64,000 bases of DNA, from assembly GCA_900471925.1 (NCBI GenBank), contig UCGV01000006.1, positions 62,001 to 126,000 of the forward strand, given 5' to 3'. This document shows, one piece after another, positions 1-8,244 of the stretch. The position numbers and the translations under genes were made by a program. Below the pieces are notes generated by a model. The model saw only the letters and a list, made by a program, of their open reading frames with translations. It was not told the origin of the DNA and ran no database searches. How positions within the stretch are numbered: position 1 is the first letter of the stretch; every line of letters begins with the position of its first letter. The stretch is from Hyphomicrobiales bacterium. Lineage in GTDB: Bacteria; Pseudomonadota; Alphaproteobacteria; Rhizobiales; Rhizobiaceae.

Positions 1-284
1 CAGTCGATGTGGAGCACCAGCTTTTCGCCGATCTCCGGACGCGGCTGCCCCTCGAGCGGCACATGGATGATGATGTCCTTGCTCGCGCCGTGTTTTGCCT
101 GCCCAAGCTCTATCCTGGAGCCATCGGCGCGTTCAAACGAGCCGGTATCCCCCGGCTGGCCGCCCGACGTCGCATAAAAGCAGGTCTGGTCCAGCTCGAT
201 GCCCCCGTCCTCGTGAACGGCCGTGACGACCGCTTCGCATGTGGAAAGATAGAAGTCGTCACGGTAGAGGGCATTAACTGGCAT
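1..284 (-). CDS. Alanyl-tRNA editing protein (AlaX family), 3' part beyond window
   Basis: The first 94 codons are visible; the rest lies outside the window. The segment DQTCFYATSGGQPGDTG near residues 37-53 is the hallmark start of the AlaX / AlaRS editing domain, which deacylates tRNA-Ala mischarged with serine or glycine in the cytoplasm. The metal-binding HxxxH and the later Cys/His pair would lie downstream and cannot be checked. The ATG sits 6 nt after the cysK stop on the same strand, so the two are probably co-transcribed. No clear Shine-Dalgarno is visible, which suggests translational coupling to cysK. The pairing of AlaX and CysK would fit control of serine use, but that is inference. 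Confidence 0.8.
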   Translation of the reverse strand, partial: MPVNALYRDDFYLSTCEAVVTAVHEDGGIELDQTCFYATSGGQPGDTGSFERADGSRIELGQAKHGASKDIIIHVPLEGQPRPEIGEKLVLHID

Positions 285-290
285 GGAGGC

Positions 291-1331
291 TCACGCTGCG
301 GGTTCGTAGGGTATCTTGATATCCGTCGAGCCGGTCATCCACTGAGGGATGGGCAGGCCCTTGGACGACAGGAAGTCCGGATTGAAGAGCTTGGACTGAT
401 AGCGATTGCCATAGTCGCAGAGGATCGTCACGATCGTATGGCCGGGACCGAGATCCTTGGCAAGGCGTACTGCACCGGCAATATTGATCGCGGTGGAGCC
501 GCCAAGGCAGAGACCCTCATGCTCGACGAGATCGAAGAGGTATGGAAGTGCTTCGGCATCGGTCACGTTATAGGAAAAATCAGGCGTAAAGCCTTCGAGA
601 TTGGCGGTGATCCGCCCCTGGCCTATACCTTCGGTAATCGACGATCCCTCGGATTTCAGCGCGCCGTTCTTGTAGAATTCGTAGAGTGCCGCGCCTTCGG
701 GATCGGCTATGCCGATCTTTATGTCATTGTTGAAACCCTTGAGGCCAGCGGCAACGCCGGCAAGCGTGCCGCCCGAACCGACCGAGCAAATGAAGCCGTC
801 GATCTTGCCGTCGGTATCCTTCCAGATTTCCGGCGCCGTGGTTTCGATATGCGCCTGGCGGTTGGCGACATTGTCAAACTGGTTCGCCCAGATCGCGCCG
901 TTCGGCTCGCTTTTGGCTAGCTGTTCGGCAAGCCGGCCGGAAACCTTCACGTAATTGTTCGGGTTCTTGTAGGGAACGGCCGGAACTTCGACGAGTTCGG
1001 CGCCCAGCAGGCGCAGCGCGTCCTTCTTTTCCTGGCTCTGCGTTTCCGGAATGACGATGACGGTGCGGTAACCGAGCGCCTTGGCGACCAGCGTCAGGCC
1101 GATGCCGGTATTGCCGGCCGTGCCCTCGACGATGACGCCGCCAGGCTTCAGCAAGCCTTTCTTCTCGGCGTCACGGATGATGTAGAGCGCCGCGCGGTCT
1201 TTGACGGACTGGCCCGGATTGAGGAATTCGGCCTTGCCGAGAATGGTGCAGCCTGTCGCCTCGGAAACACCCTTGAGCTTGATGAGGGGCGTGTTGCCGA
1301 TAGCCTCGATGACGGAGGGGTGGAAGGTCAT
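291..1331 (-). CDS. cysK: Cysteine synthase A (O-acetylserine sulfhydrylase)
   Basis: 346 residues, fold-type II PLP enzyme making cysteine from O-acetylserine and sulfide. The PLP lysine is K44 in NPGQSVKDRAA. The substrate/phosphate loop EGTAGNTGIGL follows near residues 69-79, and the glycine-rich PLP-phosphate loop is GSGGTLAGV. The protein is about 30 residues longer than E. coli CysK, with extra length at the C terminus. A GAGGCAG ribosome site precedes the ATG. The gene heads a unit running into the AlaX gene and is divergent from the ChrR-like gene. Cystathionine beta-synthase-like enzymes share this fold, but the short length without CBS domains favours CysK. Confidence 0.93.
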   Translation of the reverse strand: MTFHPSVIEAIGNTPLIKLKGVSEATGCTILGKAEFLNPGQSVKDRAALYIIRDAEKKGLLKPGGVIVEGTAGNTGIGLTLVAKALGYRTVIVIPETQSQEKKDALRLLGAELVEVPAVPYKNPNNYVKVSGRLAEQLAKSEPNGAIWANQFDNVANRQAHIETTAPEIWKDTDGKIDGFICSVGSGGTLAGVAAGLKGFNNDIKIGIADPEGAALYEFYKNGALKSEGSSITEGIGQGRITANLEGFTPDFSYNVTDAEALPYLFDLVEHEGLCLGGSTAINIAGAVRLAKDLGPGHTIVTILCDYGNRYQSKLFNPDFLSSKGLPIPQWMTGSTDIKIPYEPAA

Positions 1332-1477
1332 GGAATCTGCCTCGTTTACGCATAGTTTAGAAACGGTCTTTTCCCTTCACAAGGCGGCATTGGCAAGAAA
1401 TGCTATTCCATGCCTTCAAAGGTCTCGATAAAATTAGTCTTTCATTTCCAGCCCTTCGCCATACGCCCCGCAGTTGG

Positions 1478-1507
1478 TGATCCGAAGATTGACTTTCGGC
1501 GTATGGA
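1478..1507 (+). promoter_or_regulatory. Putative ECF sigma (RpoE/ChrR type) promoter of the chrR-like gene
   Basis: TGATCC at 1478-1483, an 18-nt spacer, then TATGGA at 1502-1507. This matches the TGATCC-N18-TA layout known for the Rhodobacter sphaeroides RpoE sigma factor, whose anti-sigma is ChrR. Transcription would begin near 1514, so any start codon at 1474 or 1507 is excluded and GTG 1543 becomes the likely start. The same layout with the same spacer occurs before phr (8144-8173). Confidence 0.6.
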
Positions 1508-1542
1508 TGACGACAAAGCAAGCACGGGCGCAGGAACAAGGC

Positions 1543-2202
1543 GTGACCGAATCCGACATGGTTCACGAGCATATCGACACGATCGATGCATTGATGGCGC
1601 ATTATGTTGCTGGCTCCCTTCCGGGGCCGGCCCGCGCGCTCGTGGAATCCCATCTTGAAATGAAGCCGGATAATCGCACCCTGGTGGCCGACCTGGAAAG
1701 ACTGGCAGGAGAGGCGCTGGAAAGCGTGCCGGCAAGTCCGATCGCCGATCGTGATGCGAGGCTTGCCGCGATCTTCGGTTCGAAGGCTCCCGCACTCTCT
1801 CCTCGACCTGCGTCGCGTCCGCAAGGCGCACTTTTTCCGCGCGCCCTGCGCAACCTCATGGGTTTCGAAGCCGACAAGGTTCCGTGGCGCCGGCGCCTTC
1901 CAGGCTTCAAGGAATATGCCACTGACATCGAAGGCTGCGAGGTCAGCCTGATGTGGATTCGGCCTGGGCGCGCACTGCCCGCACATACTCATGCCGGCAT
2001 GGAACTGATCCTCATCCTCGACGGCGCCTTCAATGACGAGCGTGGCCGCTTCGGGCCGGGAGACATCTCGGTTGCCGACGCGACCATCGATCATCGGCCC
2101 GTCGCTGAAAAGGACCGGCCCTGCATCGCCTTTGCTGTTTCGGATGGTCCGATCAAGCTCACCGGCTCCTTCCGGCAGATCATCGGCGACCTCATCGGCT
2201 GA
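1543..2202 (+). CDS. ChrR-like cupin anti-sigma factor with altered zinc site
   Basis: 219 residues from GTG 1543, which has AGGA 7 nt upstream and lies downstream of the predicted promoter; ATG 1558 is the alternative. The N-terminal part (about residues 1-70) matches the ChrR anti-sigma domain. The C-terminal part is the ChrR cupin: PAHTHAGMELILILDG, then DHRP, keeping the two His, Glu and final His metal ligands. In R. sphaeroides ChrR the anti-sigma zinc site ends in HLSLCDEC; here the same place reads HLEMKPDN, so both cysteines are lost while the histidine stays. No ECF sigma gene lies upstream, where it normally sits. The role is probably singlet-oxygen or organic-peroxide sensing, but zinc-dependent sigma binding is doubtful. 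Confidence 0.8.
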   Translation: MTESDMVHEHIDTIDALMAHYVAGSLPGPARALVESHLEMKPDNRTLVADLERLAGEALESVPASPIADRDARLAAIFGSKAPALSPRPASRPQGALFPRALRNLMGFEADKVPWRRRLPGFKEYATDIEGCEVSLMWIRPGRALPAHTHAGMELILILDGAFNDERGRFGPGDISVADATIDHRPVAEKDRPCIAFAVSDGPIKLTGSFRQIIGDLIG

Positions 2203-2300
2203 AAGCAGCCACAATGCTGTGATAGAGCAATGGTCCCGGAAGAGATGAGGAGTTTCCGGGCCTGTGTTCGTGTTCGAATCGACAGACTGGAGGTAGCGTC

Positions 2301-3134
2301 ATGCGCAATTTTATTGCCCACCCGGAACATGGTATCGTCTGGATATCAGGCGCGGGTTCGGGAATAGGGCGGGCGCTGGCGCTGAAACTCGCCGGCGAGG
2401 GGTACAGGGTCGCCGCCACCGCCCGTAATCACGAAAAACTGGTGGAACTGCAGGTGGAGGCGGGCGGATTGCCCGGCAGTATCATCGTGCTCGATGGCGA
2501 TGTGACCGATGCCGAAGACATGGAACACGTCATGGCCTCGATCGAATACGAGCATGGCGCGCTCGCCATGGTGATCCTGAATGCCGGCGTCTATCGGCCG
2601 GTCCATGCCGAAGACCTCGATCGCGCCGATTTCGAAGAGACTTTTGCCGTCAACCTGTCCGGTGTCGTCAACTGCCTGCTGCCTGCCATCCGCCACATGA
2701 AGGCAAAGGGGCAGGGGCAGATCGCCATCGTCTCCTCGGTAACGGGCTATACCGGCCTGCCGACCAGCGCTGCCTACGGCGCGACGAAGGCTGCGTTGAT
2801 CAACATGGCCGAGAGCCTGAAATTCGATCTCGACAAGATGGGCATCCGCATCCAGCTCATCAATCCGGGCTTTGTCGACACTCCGGCAACGCGCAGGAAC
2901 GCTTTTCCGATGCCGGCTCTGATTTCGCCGGAGGTGGCGGCTGAACGCATTGCGGCGGGCCTGAAGTCGCAGGCTTTCGAAATCACCTTCCCGCGGCGCT
3001 TCACCTATGTGCTGAAGCTTTTGCGCATGCTGCCCTACGGGCTTTATTTCGCGTTGGTAAACCGTTCGACCGGCTGGCGTGAGCGCCCCCTTGCCGCAGG
3101 TCGCCGACCGGTGACGCCGCATCCGGCCGAGTGA
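2301..3134 (+). CDS. Short-chain dehydrogenase/reductase
   Basis: 277 residues. Rossmann motif GAGSGIG near residues 17-23, NAG near 95, catalytic Ser in VSSVTG, and YGATK for the Tyr-Lys pair. A GGAGG ribosome site precedes the ATG. It lies 98 nt after the chrR-like gene on the same strand and may be read from the same promoter. It ends exactly where the convergent cfa-like gene ends. SDR genes accompany cfa, DUF1365 and photolyase genes in light or singlet-oxygen clusters of other Proteobacteria, so an acyl-chain or lipid-aldehyde substrate is a fair guess, but the sequence does not show the substrate. Confidence 0.88.
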   Translation: MRNFIAHPEHGIVWISGAGSGIGRALALKLAGEGYRVAATARNHEKLVELQVEAGGLPGSIIVLDGDVTDAEDMEHVMASIEYEHGALAMVILNAGVYRPVHAEDLDRADFEETFAVNLSGVVNCLLPAIRHMKAKGQGQIAIVSSVTGYTGLPTSAAYGATKAALINMAESLKFDLDKMGIRIQLINPGFVDTPATRRNAFPMPALISPEVAAERIAAGLKSQAFEITFPRRFTYVLKLLRMLPYGLYFALVNRSTGWRERPLAAGRRPVTPHPAE

Positions 3135-4394
3135 TCAGCTGCGAGAAAAGACGACCTGCCGCACATCGATATTGTGGGCGCGGAAGCCGGCCTCGCAGTA
3201 GAACAGGTAAAATTCCCAGAGTCGCTTGAACCGGTCATCGAAGCCCATCGGCCTGAGCTTGTGCCAGACGGACCAGAAACGTTCGCGCCATTCCGCCAGT
3301 GTGCGGGCATAATCGAGGCCGAAGCTGAAGTCCCTGACCAGTGACAGGTCCATCTTCCTGCCAAGCTCGGCAAGGTGATGCAGGGTCGGCAGCATGCCGC
3401 CGGGGAAGACGTATTTCTGGATGAAGTCCGGATTGCTGCGATATTGTTCGAACGATTCCGGGCGGATGGTGATGATCTGCAACCCCGCCTTGCCACCCGG
3501 CTTCAGGCACTGTTTCAGCTTGGAGAAATAGGCAGGCCAGTATTTCTCGCCGACAGCCTCGAACATCTCGATCGACACGATACGATCATAGACGCCGGTC
3601 TCATCTCGATAATCCTGAAAGCGGAAATCGACCTTGTCGCTGAGCCCCGCCTTGCTGATGCGTGCCTGCGCAAAGGCAAGCTGCTCGCGACTGATCGTGA
3701 GCCCCGTCACCCGGCAATTCAACTCGCTTGCGGCAAATTCGGCAAAACCGCCCCAGCCGCAGCCGATTTCCAGCACGTGGTCGCCGGGCGTGATACCGGT
3801 CGCTTCTGCCAGCGCGCGGTATTTCGCATTCTGTGCCGAGTGCAGGTCGCTGGCGCCGGTCGAAAAGAGCGCCGAGGAATAGGTCATGCTCGGATCGAGC
3901 CATTGCCGGTAAAAGTCGTTGCCGAGGTCGTAATGGGCCGAGATATTGCGCTTGGATCCCTTTTTCGTATTGGCATTCATCCAGTGACGGATGCGTTCGA
4001 CGAAGCGGCCTACACCGCGTTTGCCGTTCGAGTAATTGTAGGCGGCCTCGCCGTTGACAAGGAAAAGCTCCAGGAAAGCAGTAATGTCGGGACTATCCCA
4101 GTCGCCGTCCATATAGGTTTCGGCAACGCCGATCGTGCCGCTCTTCAACGCGCGGCCGGCAAGGTTCCAGTTTCGAAGCGTCACCGCCGCGTCCGGCCCG
4201 GCATTCTCGCCTTTGATCAGCACCTTGCGTCCGTCGGGCAGCGCAATGGCAAGCGATCCATGCTGCATCTGCAGCAGGCCTCGCAATGCCAGTCTTGCCT
4301 TGAAAGGCAGACCCTTGGCGATCCGCGAAACGTTTTCTGCCGTCAGTATGACGGCGTCACGGGCAAATTGATTCCAGTCCTCTCCACTCATCAT
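3135..4394 (-). CDS. Cyclopropane-fatty-acyl-phospholipid synthase family methyltransferase
   Basis: 419 residues, last gene of the phr operon. The family motif AHYDLGNDFY is at 153-162, MTYSSA at 170-175, and the SAM-binding loop VLEIGCGWGGFAE at about 207-219. The enzyme uses SAM to methylate or cyclopropanate unsaturated acyl chains of membrane phospholipids. In Rhodobacter, Cfa-family proteins in the RpoE-ChrR regulon include CfaA and, as I recall, the methylase UfaM of furan fatty acid synthesis; the neighbouring flavoprotein makes the second possibility worth testing. The start is ATG-ATG with GGGAGGAC upstream. The 76-nt gap from DUF1365 is the widest in the operon. Confidence 0.88.
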   Translation of the reverse strand: MMSGEDWNQFARDAVILTAENVSRIAKGLPFKARLALRGLLQMQHGSLAIALPDGRKVLIKGENAGPDAAVTLRNWNLAGRALKSGTIGVAETYMDGDWDSPDITAFLELFLVNGEAAYNYSNGKRGVGRFVERIRHWMNANTKKGSKRNISAHYDLGNDFYRQWLDPSMTYSSALFSTGASDLHSAQNAKYRALAEATGITPGDHVLEIGCGWGGFAEFAASELNCRVTGLTISREQLAFAQARISKAGLSDKVDFRFQDYRDETGVYDRIVSIEMFEAVGEKYWPAYFSKLKQCLKPGGKAGLQIITIRPESFEQYRSNPDFIQKYVFPGGMLPTLHHLAELGRKMDLSLVRDFSFGLDYARTLAEWRERFWSVWHKLRPMGFDDRFKRLWEFYLFYCEAGFRAHNIDVRQVVFSRS

Positions 4395-4470
4395 CCGTCC
4401 TCCCGCATTTTATTGCCGGTCAGGGAACGACGTCGCGCCTCTCCTCCGGCGGTTGAGGAGAACGCTAGAT

Positions 4471-5331
4471 TCATTCTGCCGCTTCTGCAAGCCGGGTTTC
4501 GGGCTTGATGCTGACAGGGGGCGGAGGTGGCGGGCGGTGGATGTAAACGGCGCCTTTCAGCCACAGCTTTAGTGCCTCCCAATGGATGCCCGCCATGATC
4601 TTCACGGTCAGGAATGGAATGGTGGTCAGAAGATAGGTGAGGGCCTGACTCGTCAACGGCTTTTGCCGGCCACAGAAGGTTGCCGATAGAAACGGTCCCT
4701 CTGCATTTGTCTCCAGTATACGCCAGCGAATTTCCGCGCCCGGCGGCAGCATTCGGAAATGATAGCGCATGTTTGTGCTGATGAACGGTGAGACGTGGAA
4801 CAGCTTGTCGCAACTCTGCCGGATACCGCTTTCCGAGATTTCATCGTGCTCGACCGGGCAGACATAACTGTGCCGTTCGCCGAACGTGTTGCGCACCTCG
4901 TAGATCAGCGCGGTCAGCGTGTCGTCCCTGTCATAGGCGTAGTAAACCGAAAGCGGGTTGAAGACATAACCGAAGATCCTGGGGTAGCAGACAAGCAGGA
5001 CCCTGGCCGGCCGCTCTACGCAGGCATCGGCGAGAAGCCTGTCCACGTAGGAGCGCAGCTCCCCGCCGTCCACATGGTCATCTTCGTGAAACGACACGAT
5101 ATTGCTTCGGTTGACCGAAAAAAGCGGTGACAGCTTGCCGGCCTCCGCCAGCCGGTCGAGATCGATCGACAGCGAAAAGACCCGATACTGGAAGCGATGG
5201 CCAAACGGTTTCATGCGCTGATGCATGACATCGCCCACGTAAAGCACGGCCGGCGCGTCCGGCGAAGGGCCGTTTCGCGTCACGCTGACGCCATACCTTG
5301 TAGCGTTGGGCCTTACGCGGCGAGCTGTCAT
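4471..5331 (-). CDS. DUF1365 family protein
   Basis: 286 residues with family-typical blocks: YVGDVMHQRMKPFGHRF near the N terminus, FGYVFNPLSVYYAYD in the middle, and KLFHVSPFI. No catalytic residues are established for the family. Its ATG overlaps the stop of the FAD oxidoreductase gene (ATGA), so the two are translated as a coupled pair; this pairing with a COG2907 flavoprotein and a Cfa methyltransferase is widely conserved. The C terminus has a poly-proline run (HRPPPPPPPVS). The likely role is in lipid remodelling under photo-oxidative stress, judged from neighbours only. Confidence 0.85.
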   Translation of the reverse strand: MTARRVRPNATRYGVSVTRNGPSPDAPAVLYVGDVMHQRMKPFGHRFQYRVFSLSIDLDRLAEAGKLSPLFSVNRSNIVSFHEDDHVDGGELRSYVDRLLADACVERPARVLLVCYPRIFGYVFNPLSVYYAYDRDDTLTALIYEVRNTFGERHSYVCPVEHDEISESGIRQSCDKLFHVSPFISTNMRYHFRMLPPGAEIRWRILETNAEGPFLSATFCGRQKPLTSQALTYLLTTIPFLTVKIMAGIHWEALKLWLKGAVYIHRPPPPPPVSIKPETRLAEAAE

Positions 5332-6665
5332 GCCACCGCTTCCAGTGTGGCTTCACGGGAAGAGGGCCGGGCGGTCCGCCAGGGTGTGAACCCGCCCAGT
5401 GCCTCTGCCGCCGTAAGGCCGGAAACGAGTCCATCCTCGTGGAATCCGTATCCGGTCCAGGCGCCCGCGAAATAACAATTGTTTCGTCCCTGAATGCTCG
5501 CAAGCGCCCGTTGTGCGCTCATCGCTTCTGCGGAAAACTGCGGATGCTCATAGGTGAACTCGGCAAAGACCTTGCGGCTTTCGGGTTCGCGATCCGGATT
5601 GAGTGTCACGAAGAGGGGAAAATTGGCATCGATACCCTGCAGCCTGTTCATCCAGTAGGTCACGGCCACACCGGCCTTGCCGTCGGAATGGCTCGAACGC
5701 AGGTAGTTCCAGGATGCCCAGACCTTGCGCCGTGTCGGCATCAGATTGACGTCACGGTGCAGCACGATGCGATTGGGCTGATAGGGGACGGCAGCAAGCA
5801 GTCGCTTCTCCTGATCTGTCGCATCGATCAACAGCCGTGCCGCCTGGTCGCTGTGGCAGGCAAAAATCACCTTGTCGAAGAAGGCTTCATCGCCGGTCTC
5901 GTCGATGAGCGTGACACCGCGTTCGCTGCGGATCACGCCTCGCACGCCACAGCCGAGTTTCAATTTGTCGCCAAGTGATGACAGGAGTTTTTTCAGATAG
6001 TTACGGCTGCCGCCGGTCACGGTGCGCCATTGATGCTGATGGCGATAGATCAGCCGGTGATTGTCGAAGAAATTAACGAAATGCTCTGCCGGAAACTGCA
6101 GCATGCGCGTCGATGGCGTCGACCAGATCGCGGCAGCCATCGGCATCAGATAATTGTTGGTGAAGCCCGGCGAAAAGCCGCGCCAGTCGAGATAATCGCC
6201 GATCGATCGCGAGGCGAGATGCCCGGCCGCCCGGTCCTGCAGGCAGGTGCGGTTGAAGCGCAGGATTTCGCGGATCATCCAGAGGAAGGAGGGGCTGAGC
6301 AGATTGCGCTTCTGCGCGAAGATGGAGGAAAGTCCACCACCGCTCCACTCCAACCGGCCCTGATCGAGCGACAGCGAAAAGCTCATGTCGCTGGCATGAG
6401 TGGCGACACCGAGTTCCGCAAAGAGCGCCGTCAGGTTGGGATAGTTGGGCTCGTTGTAGACGATGAAGCCGGTATCGACCGCAATGTTCAGTCCGTCATA
6501 ATCGACATCGACCGTTGCCGTATGTCCGCCGGGTCTGTCGTTCTTTTCGTAGAGCGTTACGTCATGGAGAGAGTTAAGCGCCCAGGCGGCGGATGCGCCT
6601 GAGATGCCTGAGCCGATAATTGCCACCTTGAGACGGCGCGGCAGCGAAGGAACATGCGCGTTCAT
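5328..6665 (-). CDS. FAD-dependent oxidoreductase (COG2907, amine-oxidase fold)
   Basis: 445 residues from ATG 6663-6665. The FAD-binding GxGxxG is G18-S-G20-IS-G23, followed by an acidic residue (YEKNDRPGGHTAT). The C-terminal FAGAWTGYGFHEDGLVSG is the second FAD-contacting block of the amine oxidase / phytoene desaturase fold. The ATG overlaps the phr stop and the stop overlaps the DUF1365 ATG, each by ATGA. The substrate is unknown; by neighbourhood it probably oxidises or desaturates membrane acyl chains. In Rhodobacter a flavoprotein desaturase (UfaD) works with a Cfa-like methylase in furan fatty acid synthesis, and this gene is a candidate counterpart. Confidence 0.85.
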   Translation of the reverse strand: MNAHVPSLPRRLKVAIIGSGISGASAAWALNSLHDVTLYEKNDRPGGHTATVDVDYDGLNIAVDTGFIVYNEPNYPNLTALFAELGVATHASDMSFSLSLDQGRLEWSGGGLSSIFAQKRNLLSPSFLWMIREILRFNRTCLQDRAAGHLASRSIGDYLDWRGFSPGFTNNYLMPMAAAIWSTPSTRMLQFPAEHFVNFFDNHRLIYRHQHQWRTVTGGSRNYLKKLLSSLGDKLKLGCGVRGVIRSERGVTLIDETGDEAFFDKVIFACHSDQAARLLIDATDQEKRLLAAVPYQPNRIVLHRDVNLMPTRRKVWASWNYLRSSHSDGKAGVAVTYWMNRLQGIDANFPLFVTLNPDREPESRKVFAEFTYEHPQFSAEAMSAQRALASIQGRNNCYFAGAWTGYGFHEDGLVSGLTAAEALGGFTPWRTARPSSREATLEAVA

Positions 6666-8116
6666 GCGGCGTCCTTTATGGCATTGTAAACCTTCAGCGC
6701 CCGGCGGCGGGCCGTGGCGTGATCGACGATGGGTCTCGGATAGGTTTCGCCAAGCTTGATGCCTGCTTTTTCCAGGACACTTTCCGGAGCTTCGAAAGGA
6801 CGATGAATGTACTTGTCCTCGAGCGTTTCGAGCTCCGGCACGAACTGCCTGATATAACTGCCGGCGGCATCGAACTTCTCTCCCTGCAGCACCGGATTGA
6901 AGATGCGGAAGAAGGGTGAGGCATCCGCGCCTGAGCCCGCCACCCATTGCCAGCTGGCGGCGTTATTGGCCGGATCGGCATCGACAAGCGTATCGCGGAA
7001 CCAGGCTTCACCGCGGCGCCAGTCCACCAGTAGGTCCTTGATCAGGAAAGACGCGACTATCATCCGCACGCGGTTATGCATCCAGCCATGACGCCAGAGC
7101 TGGCGCATGCCGGCATCGACAATCGGATAGCCGGTCTGGCCGTTGCACCAGGCGTGAAATCCGTCTTCGTCTTCGCGCCAGCCGAAATCGTCGAAATTGT
7201 CGTTCCAGTTCGACTTGGGAAGTTCAGGAAAATGAAAGAGCAGGTGGTAGGAAAATTCCCTCCAGACCAGTTCCTTGCGGAAGCGAACGATATCGTCTGA
7301 GGGAATACGGCGCGAAAGGCCCTTCGTGGCCTCCCAGATACGGGCGGGTGAGATTTCCCCGAGCGCCAGATGCGGAGAGAGCAATGAGGTTGCTGTCTTT
7401 CCGGGAAAATCCCGGTCGGCCGAATAGCCGTGAAGGCCGTTCTCCACGAAGTCGCCGAGCTTTTCGAGGGCCGCCGCTTCACCCGGTATCCACATGTCGG
7501 GGAAGGATTTCGCCCAATTCGGCTTGTGCGGCAGAAGCTTCCAGGAGGATAACGTTTCGGAGGCCGGGAACTGTTTGGGAAAACGGAAGCGATCGGGAAC
7601 GTCGACAGGCGGCTCAGGCTCGCCGCTTTCTTCGAGCGCCCGCCAGAACGGCGTATAGACACGATAGGACGTACCGCTTGTGGTCTTGAGTTTCGTTGGC
7701 TCATGCAGGAGCTGGCCGCTAAAGCTGCGCGCTTCGATTGCCTGTTTTTCCAGATCCTGTTTGAGGCGCGTGTCGATCGCGATACCCGGCGGATCGTAGC
7801 GGCGATTCCAGAACACCGCTTCCGCGCCGCTTCGTTTGATGATGTCGGGTAGCACCGTGCGGGCGTGGCCGGTTGCCAGAACGATCTTGCCCTCATGTTT
7901 ATGGAGGGCTGCATCAAGTGCTTGCAGCGAATGATGCAGCCACCATGCCTGGGCGGCGCCAAGCGGCCCGGTGCCGTCCTCTTGCGGTTCGCGGATGTAA
8001 AGCAGAATGATCGGTCGCCCCGATGCACATGCCGCATGCAGCGCCTTGTTGTCGTCAAGGCGCAAATCCTTGCGGAACCACACGATAACAGGTCTTGCTA
8101 CAGTCTCCCGTGCCAA
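6662..8116 (-). CDS. phr: Deoxyribodipyrimidine photolyase (class I cryptochrome/photolyase)
   Basis: 484 residues, first gene of the operon. Repairs cyclobutane pyrimidine dimers using light. The N-terminal antenna domain starts VIVWFRKDLRLDDN. The FAD domain contains TGYPIVDAGMRQLW, HNRVRMIVASFL and the stretch from WQWVAGSGADASPFFR to IFNP that holds the electron-transfer tryptophan and flavin contacts. The start is TTG at 8116, six nt after GGGAG; I found no better in-frame ATG. The gene lies about 20 nt downstream of the start predicted from the ECF-type promoter at 8144-8173, so repair is probably induced by singlet oxygen or photo-oxidative stress together with the lipid genes behind it. 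Confidence 0.94.
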   Translation of the reverse strand: MARETVARPVIVWFRKDLRLDDNKALHAACASGRPIILLYIREPQEDGTGPLGAAQAWWLHHSLQALDAALHKHEGKIVLATGHARTVLPDIIKRSGAEAVFWNRRYDPPGIAIDTRLKQDLEKQAIEARSFSGQLLHEPTKLKTTSGTSYRVYTPFWRALEESGEPEPPVDVPDRFRFPKQFPASETLSSWKLLPHKPNWAKSFPDMWIPGEAAALEKLGDFVENGLHGYSADRDFPGKTATSLLSPHLALGEISPARIWEATKGLSRRIPSDDIVRFRKELVWREFSYHLLFHFPELPKSNWNDNFDDFGWREDEDGFHAWCNGQTGYPIVDAGMRQLWRHGWMHNRVRMIVASFLIKDLLVDWRRGEAWFRDTLVDADPANNAASWQWVAGSGADASPFFRIFNPVLQGEKFDAAGSYIRQFVPELETLEDKYIHRPFEAPESVLEKAGIKLGETYPRPIVDHATARRRALKVYNAIKDAA

Positions 8117-8143
8117 TGGCTGCTCCCTTTTCTGCCTCTCGCT

Positions 8144-8173
8144 CTGTTACGGAACTACGAAGCAACCGGATCA
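8144..8173 (-). promoter_or_regulatory. Putative ECF sigma (RpoE/ChrR type) promoter of the phr operon
   Basis: Read on the minus strand: TGATCC (8173-8168), 18 nt, TAACAG (8149-8144). Same -35 hexamer and spacer as the element before the chrR-like gene. It lies between the terminator of the upstream gene and the phr start, where a promoter is needed. Confidence 0.65.
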
Positions 8174-8193
8174 ACAGTTTCAGCCGGAAGGCA

Positions 8194-8218
8194 TGAAAAA
8201 GGCCGGTCGAACCGGCCT
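8194..8218 (-). terminator. Rho-independent terminator of the 8245-8568 gene
   Basis: Inverted repeat AGGCCGGT (8200-8207) / ACCGGCCT (8211-8218) with a 3-nt loop. On the minus strand it is followed by TTTTTC. It insulates the phr promoter from the upstream gene. Confidence 0.85.
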
Positions 8219-8244
8219 CTCTCGCTGCGTGGGTTTTATCCCGA

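Noticed and set aside
9..920. Long open frame on + over cysK and the AlaX gene
   Set aside because: It is antisense to two clearly recognisable genes and has no family resemblance; open because of GC-rich codon use.
1474..1542. TTG 1474 or ATG 1507 as start of the chrR-like gene
   Set aside because: Both lie within or before the predicted -35/-10 promoter and have no ribosome site; GTG 1543 has AGGA at good spacing.
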